34,314 bases of DNA from Kangiella sp. (GTDB taxonomy: Bacteria > Pseudomonadota > Gammaproteobacteria > Enterobacterales > Kangiellaceae). The stretch covers positions 1 to 34,314 of the forward strand of contig NZ_JABURJ010000100.1 in NCBI RefSeq assembly GCF_014762745.1. Reading direction: 5' to 3'. The position numbers and the translations under genes were made by a program. The notes beneath the pieces are model-generated. The model made no database searches, was not told the DNA's origin, and saw only the letters and a program-made list of their open reading frames with translations. Below, one piece after another: positions 1 to 7,734 of the stretch. Position 1 is the stretch's first letter. Every line of letters begins with the position of its first letter.

Positions 1-43
1 TGGTACAAATTTGCTATGGTGTATTAAAACATCAAAGCGAATA

Positions 44-68
44 CCGACCTCAAGTAGCTTGAGGTCGG
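44..68. repeat. Perfect stem-loop upstream of ggt
   Basis: Two 11-base arms (CCGACCTCAAG and CTTGAGGTCGG) are perfect inverted complements around a 3-base TAG loop. No run of T follows on either strand, so it is not a classical intrinsic terminator. It may end a transcript entering from the left edge or be a dispersed palindromic repeat. The rest of bases 1-192 holds no gene or clear promoter that I can support. Confidence 0.5.
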
Positions 69-192
69 CTGGGAGAGATGGTATCTATAATTGGCACTGC
101 TTCGTGATTTTTTTAACCTATGGGACTGAGTCTTCGACTTTATATTGATATGGTTTACACTGACCGCACCTCTGAATGATTTAACGTTTGTT

Positions 193-1935
193 ATGACTAT
201 GATTCGTACAGTTTTCTATACCTTTACCAGCTTGCTACTGTCTTTTATGGTGAGCTTTGCGGCCTATGCCAGCTCTGAAAACAAAGAAGCGCCGGCTATT
301 ATTGATTATCAGAGTATTCATCATCCAGTGGTTGCGGAAAAGGGTATGGTGGTGTCGCAGCAATATATCGCCAGTCGTGTGGGCCGTGATATTCTCAAGA
401 AAGGCGGTAATGCGGTAGATGCTGCGGTGGCGACATCGCTAGCTTTGGCTGTGGTTCTGCCGCGTGCAGGCAACCTGGGCGGTGGCGGTTTTATGCTGAT
501 TCACCTTGCCGAGAAAGACGAAACGGTGGCGATTGATTATCGTGAAATGGCGCCTGCTAAAGCGCATCGTAATCTTTTTCTTGATGCGGATGGTAATGTT
601 GATCCGCAAAAGGCACGTTTTAGCCATTTATCGGCAGGTGTGCCGGGAACCGTTGCGGGCATGGAATTAGCCTTGGAGCAATACGGAACAATGGACTGGA
701 AAGAGGTTATTCAGCCGGCGATTGATTTGGCAGAGAATGGCTTTGAGGTCAGTTGGGATTTGTCCAACAATTTAGAGCGTCGTCGCACGCGTATGCAAAG
801 TGAAGCCACTAAGAAAGCATTTTATAAAAAGGATGGCTCTAGCTATCAGGCCGGCGAAATCTTGAAGCAGCCTGATCTGGCCTGGTCGCTGAAGCAACTT
901 CAGAAACACGGTTCAAAAGCTTTTTATGAAGGCGAGATTGCTAAGCGAATCGTTGCGGATATGGAAAGGCATGGTGGTCTGATTGCGTTGGAAGACCTTG
1001 CTAATTATAAGCCAGTGGTTCGCAAGCCATTAACGGGCGACTATCGCGGCCACCAGATTGTAACCATGCCTCCGTCTAGCTCTGGTGGCGTGCACCTGAT
1101 TCAAATGCTCAATATTCTTGAGCATTTCCCGATTAAAGAGATGGGCGTTAATTCTGCCAACTCTATCCACGTCATGACCGAAAGCATGAAGCGTGCTTAT
1201 GCTGATCGAAGCAAGCACCTTGGCGATACCGATTTTTATGACGTGCCCTTAGAATGGCTAACCAGCAAAGAGTATGCCGAGAAGCTGGCCAAGACCATTG
1301 AACTGGATAAGGTGACGCCATCCAGTGACATTCAAGCTGGTACAAAGCCAAAATACGAAAGTCCAGACACCACGCATTTTTCGGTGGTGGATCAATGGGG
1401 CAATGCGGTTTCCAATACCTACACCCTGAACTTTTCCTATGGCTCTGGGATTGTTGCCGAAGGCACCGGGATTCTGCTCAACAATGAAATGGATGACTTT
1501 TCCGCCAAGCCCGGCACGCCAAATGCCTATGGTTTGATTGGTGGTGAGGCCAATGCCATTGAGCCTAAAAAGCGTCCTTTAAGCTCGATGACGCCAACCA
1601 TGGTGTTCAAGGACGGCAAAGTAAAGCTGGTTACCGGCAGTCCGGGCGGTAGTCGAATTATTACCACTGTGCTGCAAATGGTGGTCAACGTCGTCGATCA
1701 CGAGATGAATGTGGCCGAAGCAACCCATACCGCTCGTTTTCATCATCAATGGCTGCCGGATCGCTTGTTTGTCGAGCCAGCGATTAATCATGACACGCGT
1801 GATTTGTTGAAAACCAAAGGCTACGAGCTGTATGACTCAAGCACTATGGGCAGCACTCAATCCATACAGGTTGAAGATTACATTTACGGTTCCGCCGATC
1901 CGCGCAGACCGAATGCGGAAGCGGCTGGGTATTAA
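193..1935 (+). CDS. ggt: Gamma-glutamyltransferase (periplasmic glutathione hydrolase)
   Basis: This Ntn-hydrolase cleaves the gamma-glutamyl bond of glutathione and related compounds in the periplasm, after self-cleaving into large and small subunits. The N-terminus is a hydrophobic signal peptide ending near AYA-SS. The predicted autocleavage site and nucleophile is the first Thr of the TTHFSVVD motif, about residue 393 (E. coli Thr391). Downstream are the family signatures LLNNEMDDF, RPLSSMTP and GSPGGSRI, and the C-terminus ends in AAGY as in E. coli. An in-frame TTG at 145 would add 16 non-signal-like residues. The ATG at 193 gives 580 residues, the E. coli length, so I chose it, although no strong ribosome site is visible. 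It stands alone: the next gene begins about 380 bases away, beyond repeats. Confidence 0.96.
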   Translation: MTMIRTVFYTFTSLLLSFMVSFAAYASSENKEAPAIIDYQSIHHPVVAEKGMVVSQQYIASRVGRDILKKGGNAVDAAVATSLALAVVLPRAGNLGGGGFMLIHLAEKDETVAIDYREMAPAKAHRNLFLDADGNVDPQKARFSHLSAGVPGTVAGMELALEQYGTMDWKEVIQPAIDLAENGFEVSWDLSNNLERRRTRMQSEATKKAFYKKDGSSYQAGEILKQPDLAWSLKQLQKHGSKAFYEGEIAKRIVADMERHGGLIALEDLANYKPVVRKPLTGDYRGHQIVTMPPSSSGGVHLIQMLNILEHFPIKEMGVNSANSIHVMTESMKRAYADRSKHLGDTDFYDVPLEWLTSKEYAEKLAKTIELDKVTPSSDIQAGTKPKYESPDTTHFSVVDQWGNAVSNTYTLNFSYGSGIVAEGTGILLNNEMDDFSAKPGTPNAYGLIGGEANAIEPKKRPLSSMTPTMVFKDGKVKLVTGSPGGSRIITTVLQMVVNVVDHEMNVAEATHTARFHHQWLPDRLFVEPAINHDTRDLLKTKGYELYDSSTMGSTQSIQVEDYIYGSADPRRPNAEAAGY

Positions 1936-1971
1936 GGGAAGTTGAAATACAGTTTTGTATACCCGGACAGG

Positions 1972-1989
1972 ACTGGTAACCCAGTTTTT
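1972..1989 (+). terminator. Weak candidate terminator of ggt
   Basis: ACTGG and CCAGT form a 5-bp stem with a TAAC loop, followed by a short T run, 36 bases after the ggt stop. The stem is short, so this is tentative. Confidence 0.3.
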
Positions 1990-2006
1990 AATAGAGGAAA
2001 GAGCAG

Positions 2007-2027
2007 ATTCTGAATTAAATTCAGAAT
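2007..2027. repeat. Dispersed palindrome of the ATTCTGAATT type
   Basis: The arms ATTCTGAATT and AATTCAGAAT pair perfectly around a single A. On the minus strand it reads as the familiar GTCATTCTGAATT...CAGAATC element, which I recall as a dispersed intergenic repeat in many bacterial genomes. Its translation gives the junk peptide CHSEFNSES seen in spurious gene predictions. It lies in the gene-free stretch 1936-2314. Confidence 0.6.
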
Positions 2028-2062
2028 GACAATCTTCGGGTTGAGGTGCTTTGCGGTATATC

Positions 2063-2087
2063 AAGGGCGGCCACACAGCGAGCCCTT
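2063..2087. repeat. REP-like hairpin (AAGGGC / GCCCTT)
   Basis: Arms AAGGGC (2063-2068) and GCCCTT (2082-2087) flank a 13-base loop that itself carries GC-rich bases. It is one of four inverted repeats packed between ggt and the type VI cassette. No reading frame in this stretch looks like a gene. Confidence 0.4.
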
Positions 2088-2110
2088 AACGTATTGTCAG
2101 TTTCTCATAG

Positions 2111-2140
2111 GATGGGTTAGCTCTTTGAGTGTAACCCATC
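2111..2140. repeat. REP-like hairpin (GATGGGTTA / TAACCCATC)
   Basis: The 9-base arms GATGGGTTA and TAACCCATC are perfect complements around a 12-base loop. Elements with a GATGGGTTA stem are a common class of extragenic repeat in gammaproteobacteria. That assignment is from memory; the pairing is visible. Confidence 0.5.
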
Positions 2141-2213
2141 AGCTGTGCGTTCGAAGAAGGACTCTGTAAAGCAACTTGTGAACTCTAAGATATATCTAAA
2201 AATTATGAGAATT

Positions 2214-2230
2214 GGTTCGCACTGCGAGCC
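2214..2230. repeat. Short hairpin adjoining a GGGGCGAA core, left side of the cassette
   Basis: GGTTCGC and GCGAGCC pair with one mismatch around ACT. Read on the minus strand, this hairpin lies just after a GGGGCGAAT sequence (plus strand 2232-2240). That resembles the GTAGGGGCGAACTGGGTTCGCC element on the right side of the cassette (7132-7153). It may be a diverged copy in the opposite orientation. Confidence 0.35.
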
Positions 2231-2314
2231 ATTCGCCCCATCTTTGCCTTACCTGCCAACCGCTAAATCTATAGAATGCGCCTTGTTTTTGTAAAGCCTA
2301 CCCACAAGGATCTT

Positions 2315-3427
2315 ATGAAACACGGAAGTTCACCTTTTTCAATCTCTGACTCACCTGATACACCTACCACAACAAATGATGTTGAGCAGATTTCATACCT
2401 GGCAATCGCTAGCAATGAGACCACTCAGTTAAGCCTTAATGCCTTAAAGGTTCCGAGCTGGAAAAAGCCTTGGATTGATGATTCATTGAAATCGGTACTG
2501 TTTCCTTCTACAAAAGAGGAAGCGAGTGGTAAACAGCTCAATACCTATTTTTTGCTCGACGCGGCACAGGTGACTGCGATTGATGGCGTATTCAGTCTGG
2601 CAAAAGCTGACGAGCTTGGTGTTAAACCGTTGCTGTCGGGCGAGCCGCAGAAAGAGCTGAAAAGTTACGCTCCTTACTTAATTAATCTGACCTTAACTGA
2701 AGAGCAGATAGAGAGCGACGAGATTCCTGCATTCCATACAGACTTGCTGAATCAATATTGGGGGAAGAGCTGTGGTATTTTTCTGCAAAGTTACGCCGAT
2801 CTGGATACTCTCGCCAGGCATTGCAAAAAATTTATCAAGCTAAAGGACGAAAGTGGTCGTTGGTATTTTTTCCGCTATTACGATCCGCGGGTGGCAAAGG
2901 ACTACTTCAGGTGGATGGCTGGCGATAAAGCCAGAGTAGCCAAGTGGTTCGGGGTAAAGCAGGGACAGGCTCTGATTAATAGAATTGTTATGGAAGCAAA
3001 TCAGGGCAATGAGTTTTTAGCGATTGGTTTGCAGAATTGCGAGCAACTGATTGAGCAGAGTTCAATCCAGTTATCAAACATTGAAAGAAGCTGGATGATG
3101 CAAAGTCGTTGGATGGGCATTAAAAATGCAATATACCAGGATCTAAAGACTGAGCTTATAGAAGAGCCGTACGTTATCAGTGAGCTCAGCAGAGATTTAA
3201 TCGAGACCTGGTGCGAAGAAGCATTAAGGTTTGGATACACTACAGAAAGAGCCATTTATGACTTTGCATTCAGCCAAACGCTGGCCCACCATTTCGATCT
3301 AAATCTGTCAGAAGTTAATAAATATTTAGCGGCAAAAGATGATGCCGACCTGGAAAAAGCCAAAGAGCTTCATCAGATTCTAAAAAATGCCATTAACACC
3401 TACCGCATGAATCAAGAGGAAGAATAA
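2315..3427 (+). CDS. DUF4123 domain protein, probable type VI effector adaptor/chaperone
   Basis: DUF4123 proteins (Tap/TEC family) load cargo effectors onto the VgrG spike of type VI secretion systems in the cytoplasm. The DUF4123 core covers roughly residues 70-200. It begins with the hydrophobic stretch TYFLLDAAQ and includes QSYADLDTLARHCKKFIKL and WYFFRYYDPRV, both typical of the family; the C-terminal third is helical. An in-frame ATG at 2276 exists, but the ATG at 2315 has AAGGA at 2306-2310 and gives 370 residues, so I prefer it. The effector-like gene starts 5 bases downstream, so the two are surely co-transcribed. No vgrG lies next to it, which is unusual. Family assignment is by recognition, not search. 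Confidence 0.85.
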   Translation: MKHGSSPFSISDSPDTPTTTNDVEQISYLAIASNETTQLSLNALKVPSWKKPWIDDSLKSVLFPSTKEEASGKQLNTYFLLDAAQVTAIDGVFSLAKADELGVKPLLSGEPQKELKSYAPYLINLTLTEEQIESDEIPAFHTDLLNQYWGKSCGIFLQSYADLDTLARHCKKFIKLKDESGRWYFFRYYDPRVAKDYFRWMAGDKARVAKWFGVKQGQALINRIVMEANQGNEFLAIGLQNCEQLIEQSSIQLSNIERSWMMQSRWMGIKNAIYQDLKTELIEEPYVISELSRDLIETWCEEALRFGYTTERAIYDFAFSQTLAHHFDLNLSEVNKYLAAKDDADLEKAKELHQILKNAINTYRMNQEEE

Positions 3428-3432
3428 TTATC

Positions 3433-6270
3433 ATGGGAAGAGAAAATTTTTCAGCAACGCAATCCGCCATAGACCCTGTATTACCCTGTGAGAAGGGCAT
3501 CCGCGCCATCTTTCCGGTACGTTTTGCTATCAAGCCCAGTGTGCTAACAGTGGTTTCTCAAAGGCCTCGCGCTATATCGCCTGAAACCAATATTCTTGAT
3601 ACGGGCGATCATGAATTACGCAGAATCCGTCAGGGGTATATTTATATTTTTGTGCCCAATGAAATAGAAGATGTGGCTAGCCGCACGGAAGCGGCTAATG
3701 GCTACTGGATGGTATTTCGCTATCAGTCGCAGCTCAATGATTTTAATTCACCCGTTTTAGAAGAGCATGGGCAGATACCATTCTCGATTCGCAATCCAGA
3801 TACCGATCCTTATGTCGGGGTTAACTATTCCTTCAGACAATACACCTGGCTTGATGGCTATGCAGCAGGTCGCTGGGGTTTCAATAATTCAAAAGTTTAT
3901 CCTTACGTATACGTCCCTAAACAAGTTACTAAAATCGAAATGGCCTACAGCGAACATCGCTGGCCAGCCAAGTTTTTCGAGCAGGCAGAAGTTGATGCCG
4001 AGTTTCGTAAAAAGCTAATGGTGCCAATCGATTTAGCACCTGAGCAAACCGACTTCACCTTACCGCTCAGTGAGCTTGAAAACCACGTCATCGATTTTAA
4101 GCAGGAGTTATTTTCACTTAGCTCATTCCTGACCGACTACGCAGACTGCCACACTGGAGTCTACCCACAAAATGCTAATGATGTACTCAGCTGTGTAAAA
4201 GAACAGGAAACTTCTCGCATCGTCGCCCTGCATGATCCAGTTGGTCGAGTGCTGGATATTAATGAGCGCATTCATAAAAATGACAATGAAAGCACAGCTT
4301 TCAGTCTTGCTCATCAGTACCCACTCACGACAGCAAAAGCCATTACTCAAATAAAAGATACAATCGACGATGCTAACTTTATAAAAGATTTTATTTACGA
4401 TGATATTGTTGTCGAAGAAACCATCTGGCAAGAGCTACTGGATAGTGAGAATCTGTTTAGTGCTATCAACAGGCGTTTATTAATAGCTCATCAGGAGGCT
4501 CTGACGTTTGGTCAGGCTTGGGCCATCAACCATCAGCTTGATGCCATACTTTCTATGATAAGCGGGACATCAAAAGAGCATGATTTTGAGTTAATAACCT
4601 ATGCATCGAATACTTTGAATCAATTGTTTTTAGGAGTTGGCAATACTGTTGCCGGCTCGGAATATCAAATGAAAACCATCGCAGGTACTGGTGGTAACGC
4701 AAAGATATCTAAGACAATCGATCAGTACCTGAATGCTTGGTGGAAAATTGCCGTGGCGGTAAAGACCGGTGTACAAGAAAATCTTAATTCGGCTTTAGCC
4801 GCTGCCGAGTCTTTTGACTCTTTCCTGAAGGTTAATGGTTCCGAACTTGGGAAGCTACAATTTCAATATTCCAACCAAAAGTTTATGAACATCCTGAAGC
4901 AACTTTATGGTATAGATGGCGTTGCTCACAGGCCAGTCAAAGTTGATGAGGTTGAAGAAATTATCAAGTCCGGAAGTTTTGGGCAGTTATCCGCAGATAG
5001 TCCTTTTAGCGCGGGTAAAACCAATATCTCTCATGAAAGCTCTAATGTAATTGGGTATCAACAGAGTCTAGGAAAGACCATAAACAGTACTACCAGTATG
5101 AATACCATTGATCTTCAATACGTGACAATAGAGGGTGAGTTTTATCCTTCCAGTGGTTTTCAGGAGAAAGCTCTTTCTCAGGTTGATACAAGAGTTAGTA
5201 TGGCTGGGTTATCGGCATTTCTAAACTTTTCAGGATTGTTCTTTTTAGTAGAAAATCATAAGAATAATAATGCAAAAACAACTCTCGGAAAAATCGCCCA
5301 GAACACAGTTCTTAATTCCATTGTTTTAACCGGATCGCTTATTAACGATATTTACGAATGCAGACAAACCTACGCAAATGGAAACTTTGTCAGGACATCC
5401 TCTAAAGGTATTGCAAATAAGCTGTACTCTGAACTTGGCAAAAATAAAACCTTAAAGCAGCTAGGTAACTTTGCTTCAAAAATAAAAGTAGGTGCAATTT
5501 CTGGACCTAGAGTTTCACAACTGGCAGGTAAAGCTTTGGGTGGAATAGGTGTGGTACTCACCGCGTTCACAGCCTACGAAGGCTTCAAGACAGGCAATAA
5601 AGCACAGGGGTATGGCAATACCATGGCCGCATTTGGCTCAACGCTACTGCTGGCAGGTGCACTTATTGGCCCTATTGGTGTTGGTATAGCGATCTTTTTA
5701 ATAGCTGCAGGTTTAATAACTGAATGGTTTGGCTCACTAAATCCTATTGAAGAGTGGGCTTATAAAAGTTTCTGGGGCAAGTCTGATTATTATTGGGGTG
5801 AGAAGAACCCTCGAAGAGAAATTGCTGAGTTAATTAGAATATCTACTTCTCTTTCGAATCCAGAAGATCCGGACTTTGCAAAAACTAAAAGATTATTAGA
5901 AAGTGAAATGCGCGCCTTTCAAGATTTGTTCCTTCAACCAAGACTTGTGAGTGTAGATAATAAGAGCAAGTCTTTTCAGCTATTTTTACCAAGGTATCAT
6001 GAGGCGGGTAACCCTCCTGAAGTTAATATTTCCGTAAGAGAGATGTATCAGGTAACACCTAGTAATTACAGCCCAGGGCTCAGATACAATAACCATTCCA
6101 ATGTCCCGTTTCGTATGTCTGTCCATGAGCCTGTAGCTTCGGTCGATATCTCGCATCTGGTCAGAAATAAAAACTTAGGCCTGTCTGTTTCAGTAGAGTA
6201 TCGAGATCCATACGGTACTGCTAAGAAACTACCAAGCACCTCACTCACATATAGTCAGTATGATAGGTAA
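3433..6270 (+). CDS. VasX-like type VI secretion effector, probable membrane-targeting toxin
   Basis: This 945-residue protein resembles the VasX / BTH_I2691 family of type VI effectors. The N-terminus has the family-type opening KGIRAIFPVRFAI (residues 21-33) and LRRIRQGYIYIF (62-73). The middle is long and mostly helical. The C-terminal third has hydrophobic segments near residues 587-606, 624-640, 698-720 and 733-767, the last two Gly/Ala-rich like a colicin hairpin. After them comes NPIEEWAYKSFWG, similar to other family members. VasX perturbs target-cell membranes, so pore formation is the expected activity; this is inference. It follows the adaptor gene by 5 bases and its stop overlaps the next open frame, as in adaptor-effector-immunity cassettes. 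No signal peptide is seen, as expected for type VI cargo. Confidence 0.8.
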   Translation: MGRENFSATQSAIDPVLPCEKGIRAIFPVRFAIKPSVLTVVSQRPRAISPETNILDTGDHELRRIRQGYIYIFVPNEIEDVASRTEAANGYWMVFRYQSQLNDFNSPVLEEHGQIPFSIRNPDTDPYVGVNYSFRQYTWLDGYAAGRWGFNNSKVYPYVYVPKQVTKIEMAYSEHRWPAKFFEQAEVDAEFRKKLMVPIDLAPEQTDFTLPLSELENHVIDFKQELFSLSSFLTDYADCHTGVYPQNANDVLSCVKEQETSRIVALHDPVGRVLDINERIHKNDNESTAFSLAHQYPLTTAKAITQIKDTIDDANFIKDFIYDDIVVEETIWQELLDSENLFSAINRRLLIAHQEALTFGQAWAINHQLDAILSMISGTSKEHDFELITYASNTLNQLFLGVGNTVAGSEYQMKTIAGTGGNAKISKTIDQYLNAWWKIAVAVKTGVQENLNSALAAAESFDSFLKVNGSELGKLQFQYSNQKFMNILKQLYGIDGVAHRPVKVDEVEEIIKSGSFGQLSADSPFSAGKTNISHESSNVIGYQQSLGKTINSTTSMNTIDLQYVTIEGEFYPSSGFQEKALSQVDTRVSMAGLSAFLNFSGLFFLVENHKNNNAKTTLGKIAQNTVLNSIVLTGSLINDIYECRQTYANGNFVRTSSKGIANKLYSELGKNKTLKQLGNFASKIKVGAISGPRVSQLAGKALGGIGVVLTAFTAYEGFKTGNKAQGYGNTMAAFGSTLLLAGALIGPIGVGIAIFLIAAGLITEWFGSLNPIEEWAYKSFWGKSDYYWGEKNPRREIAELIRISTSLSNPEDPDFAKTKRLLESEMRAFQDLFLQPRLVSVDNKSKSFQLFLPRYHEAGNPPEVNISVREMYQVTPSNYSPGLRYNNHSNVPFRMSVHEPVASVDISHLVRNKNLGLSVSVEYRDPYGTAKKLPSTSLTYSQYDR

Positions 6271-6271
6271 T

Positions 6272-7081
6272 ATGAATTATTTTGAACTAATAGCAAAATC
6301 CATTAAACGCTACAATAAGAACAGTTTTGAACTAAAACGTTTTGCCATTCTGTTTCAAAGACTTAACCTTTATATTATTGGTTTTTGTCTGCTTATTCCG
6401 GCTTTTTGGTATAACTTTATGGACGAAGATTTTATAGATAAAAGAACTTCTGTTTTCAATTATGAAGATGTTATTAAAGAGAGCTATGAAGATATGCGCC
6501 CAGGGTATGAGTTTCGGGGGCATACAATGCCCAGTTACCAAACATACTTTAATAATATGTCCAAGCGATTCTATTCTGACTTTGGCTTCATCTATGGAAG
6601 CATGGCTATCACAGCTCTGCCTTGGCTGTTAATCCTTTTTTGGCCAGCTGGACCGCCTATTCGAGTGGACCGAAAGAATGGCTTAGTTTATACAAGGCAG
6701 TGGTTTCGATTCTACGCTGCTCGGTTTGAGCAATTAAATCCAGAGTGTAAAACTTTCTCGGCGAGCATGGAGCAATTAGGTGGCCCCTTGATCGTGAGTC
6801 TTTACCGCCCGGGCAAAGTTTATGATGAAGAAGGGAAACTGAAGCGAGGTATGCGCATTCGTATCGGTTGCTACATTCCTCCTGACTTATCGCACAACAG
6901 AGATATTCTGTACTGCATTGAGCAATTCATGAAGCATGAGGCTGACATACCTAAAGATTTAAAACCTGAAAAAGGCTGGCTTGAATGGTCATTGGTGCCG
7001 GCGAAAAAACTTCCTAAGCAGGAAAAGCTGGATAAGAAGATTGCACACTGGTTTGCAAAAGAGAATATCCCTGACGCGTAG
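6272..7081 (+). CDS. Membrane protein, probable immunity partner of the VasX-like effector
   Basis: This 269-residue protein has two clear membrane segments, near residues 23-46 and 104-128, separated by a loop of about 55 residues. A cytoplasmic-looking tail follows, beginning GPPIRVDRKNGLVYTRQW. The arrangement recalls membrane proteins found beside type VI effectors (possibly DUF6708-like; unconfirmed). Location directly after a pore-type effector, together with membrane anchoring, suggests it protects the producer, as TsiV2 does for VasX. An ATG at 6260 overlaps the effector stop. The ATG at 6272 has AGG five bases upstream and starts just after the stop codon, so I chose it. Function is inferred from context only. 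Confidence 0.65.
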   Translation: MNYFELIAKSIKRYNKNSFELKRFAILFQRLNLYIIGFCLLIPAFWYNFMDEDFIDKRTSVFNYEDVIKESYEDMRPGYEFRGHTMPSYQTYFNNMSKRFYSDFGFIYGSMAITALPWLLILFWPAGPPIRVDRKNGLVYTRQWFRFYAARFEQLNPECKTFSASMEQLGGPLIVSLYRPGKVYDEEGKLKRGMRIRIGCYIPPDLSHNRDILYCIEQFMKHEADIPKDLKPEKGWLEWSLVPAKKLPKQEKLDKKIAHWFAKENIPDA

Positions 7082-7103
7082 GGACAACTCATGAGTTGTC
7101 CCT
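7080..7103. repeat. Perfect palindrome at the end of the cassette
   Basis: The arms AGGGACAACTC and GAGTTGTCCCT pair perfectly with a 2-base AT loop. The palindrome begins inside the stop codon of the immunity-like gene. No T run follows, so it looks more like an extragenic repeat than a terminator, although it could stabilise the 3' end of the cassette transcript. Confidence 0.55.
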
Positions 7104-7131
7104 GCAAAGATTTACCTAGATTGATTTGGAA

Positions 7132-7153
7132 GTAGGGGCGAACTGGGTTCGCC
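7132..7153. repeat. REP-like element (GTAGGGGCGAA...TTCGCC)
   Basis: GGCGAA (7137-7142) and TTCGCC (7148-7153) form a stem around CTGGG, preceded by GTAGG. The GTAGGGGCGA head is typical of a dispersed intergenic repeat class. A related sequence appears in the opposite orientation left of the cassette near 2214-2241. Confidence 0.45.
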
Positions 7154-7172
7154 ATTTTTAATGGCTGAAAAT

Positions 7173-7709
7173 TTATGGTTTATCTGAATGGGAGGGCTTT
7201 TCAGAGGCTTGTTCATTTGTGGTAGATTCGTCACCTAGAGAAGGCTCAATAGGTGTTGCCATTTTTTTGCTTTCTGGTTTCTCTGTGGGTTTCTGACTTG
7301 TGGCTTTGTTGTTATTTTGACCCTGTTTCTTTCGCCAAAATTTAAAGCCGAACCATGCGCCAAGCCCTACTACAAAAATAGTTATGAACACCCAGATAAT
7401 GGTTTTAACGCCTGCCATAAAGCCTGCGCTGTCGCCATCAAACAGTAGCACTACGGAGTTTAATACTAGCGGTGAGTAGGTTTCGGCATAATCTACAGGA
7501 TGGCCGGGAGTGAGTGCGCCGGCCAGTATAACGGAGCTGATAAACCACTTAATGGCGAAGTGCCATTTACGAATGGCATACCAGACGATGCCAACCATCA
7601 GTAAAACCAGCCCAATGTAGATGAGCCAGGTTAAACCATAACTGGCAAAGGTGGTGACCACCTCTTGAGTTTCACCAGTTTGTAATGTTTCTGTTGCTGC
7701 TACTGTCAT
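7173..7709 (-). CDS. Small inner-membrane protein of unknown function
   Basis: I do not recognise a family. The 178-residue product has about three hydrophobic segments: LTWLIYIGLVLLMVGIVW (near 26-43), a second around KWFISSVILAGAL, and a third at IIWVFITIFVVGLGAWFGF. It ends in a hydrophilic tail of about 50 residues rich in Lys, Gln, Ser and Glu, with GDEST near the end. A TTG codon at 7715 could start it, but ATG at 7709 has AGGA upstream with good spacing, so I chose that. It lies 25 bases downstream of metG on the same strand and is probably co-transcribed. No catalytic motif is visible. Confidence 0.75.
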   Translation of the reverse strand: MTVAATETLQTGETQEVVTTFASYGLTWLIYIGLVLLMVGIVWYAIRKWHFAIKWFISSVILAGALTPGHPVDYAETYSPLVLNSVVLLFDGDSAGFMAGVKTIIWVFITIFVVGLGAWFGFKFWRKKQGQNNNKATSQKPTEKPESKKMATPIEPSLGDESTTNEQASEKPSHSDKP

Positions 7710-7734
7710 GATCAATCCTGTTATTGCTCTCTCA

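Noticed and set aside
1837-2076. Minus-strand open frame covering the end of ggt and the repeat region, containing the peptide CHSEFNSES
   Set aside because: It is the usual spurious translation of the ATTCTGAATT repeat and overlaps ggt; no ribosome site or family likeness.
4123-4431. 102-codon minus-strand frame inside the VasX-like gene
   Set aside because: Lies wholly inside a well-supported gene and has no family features.
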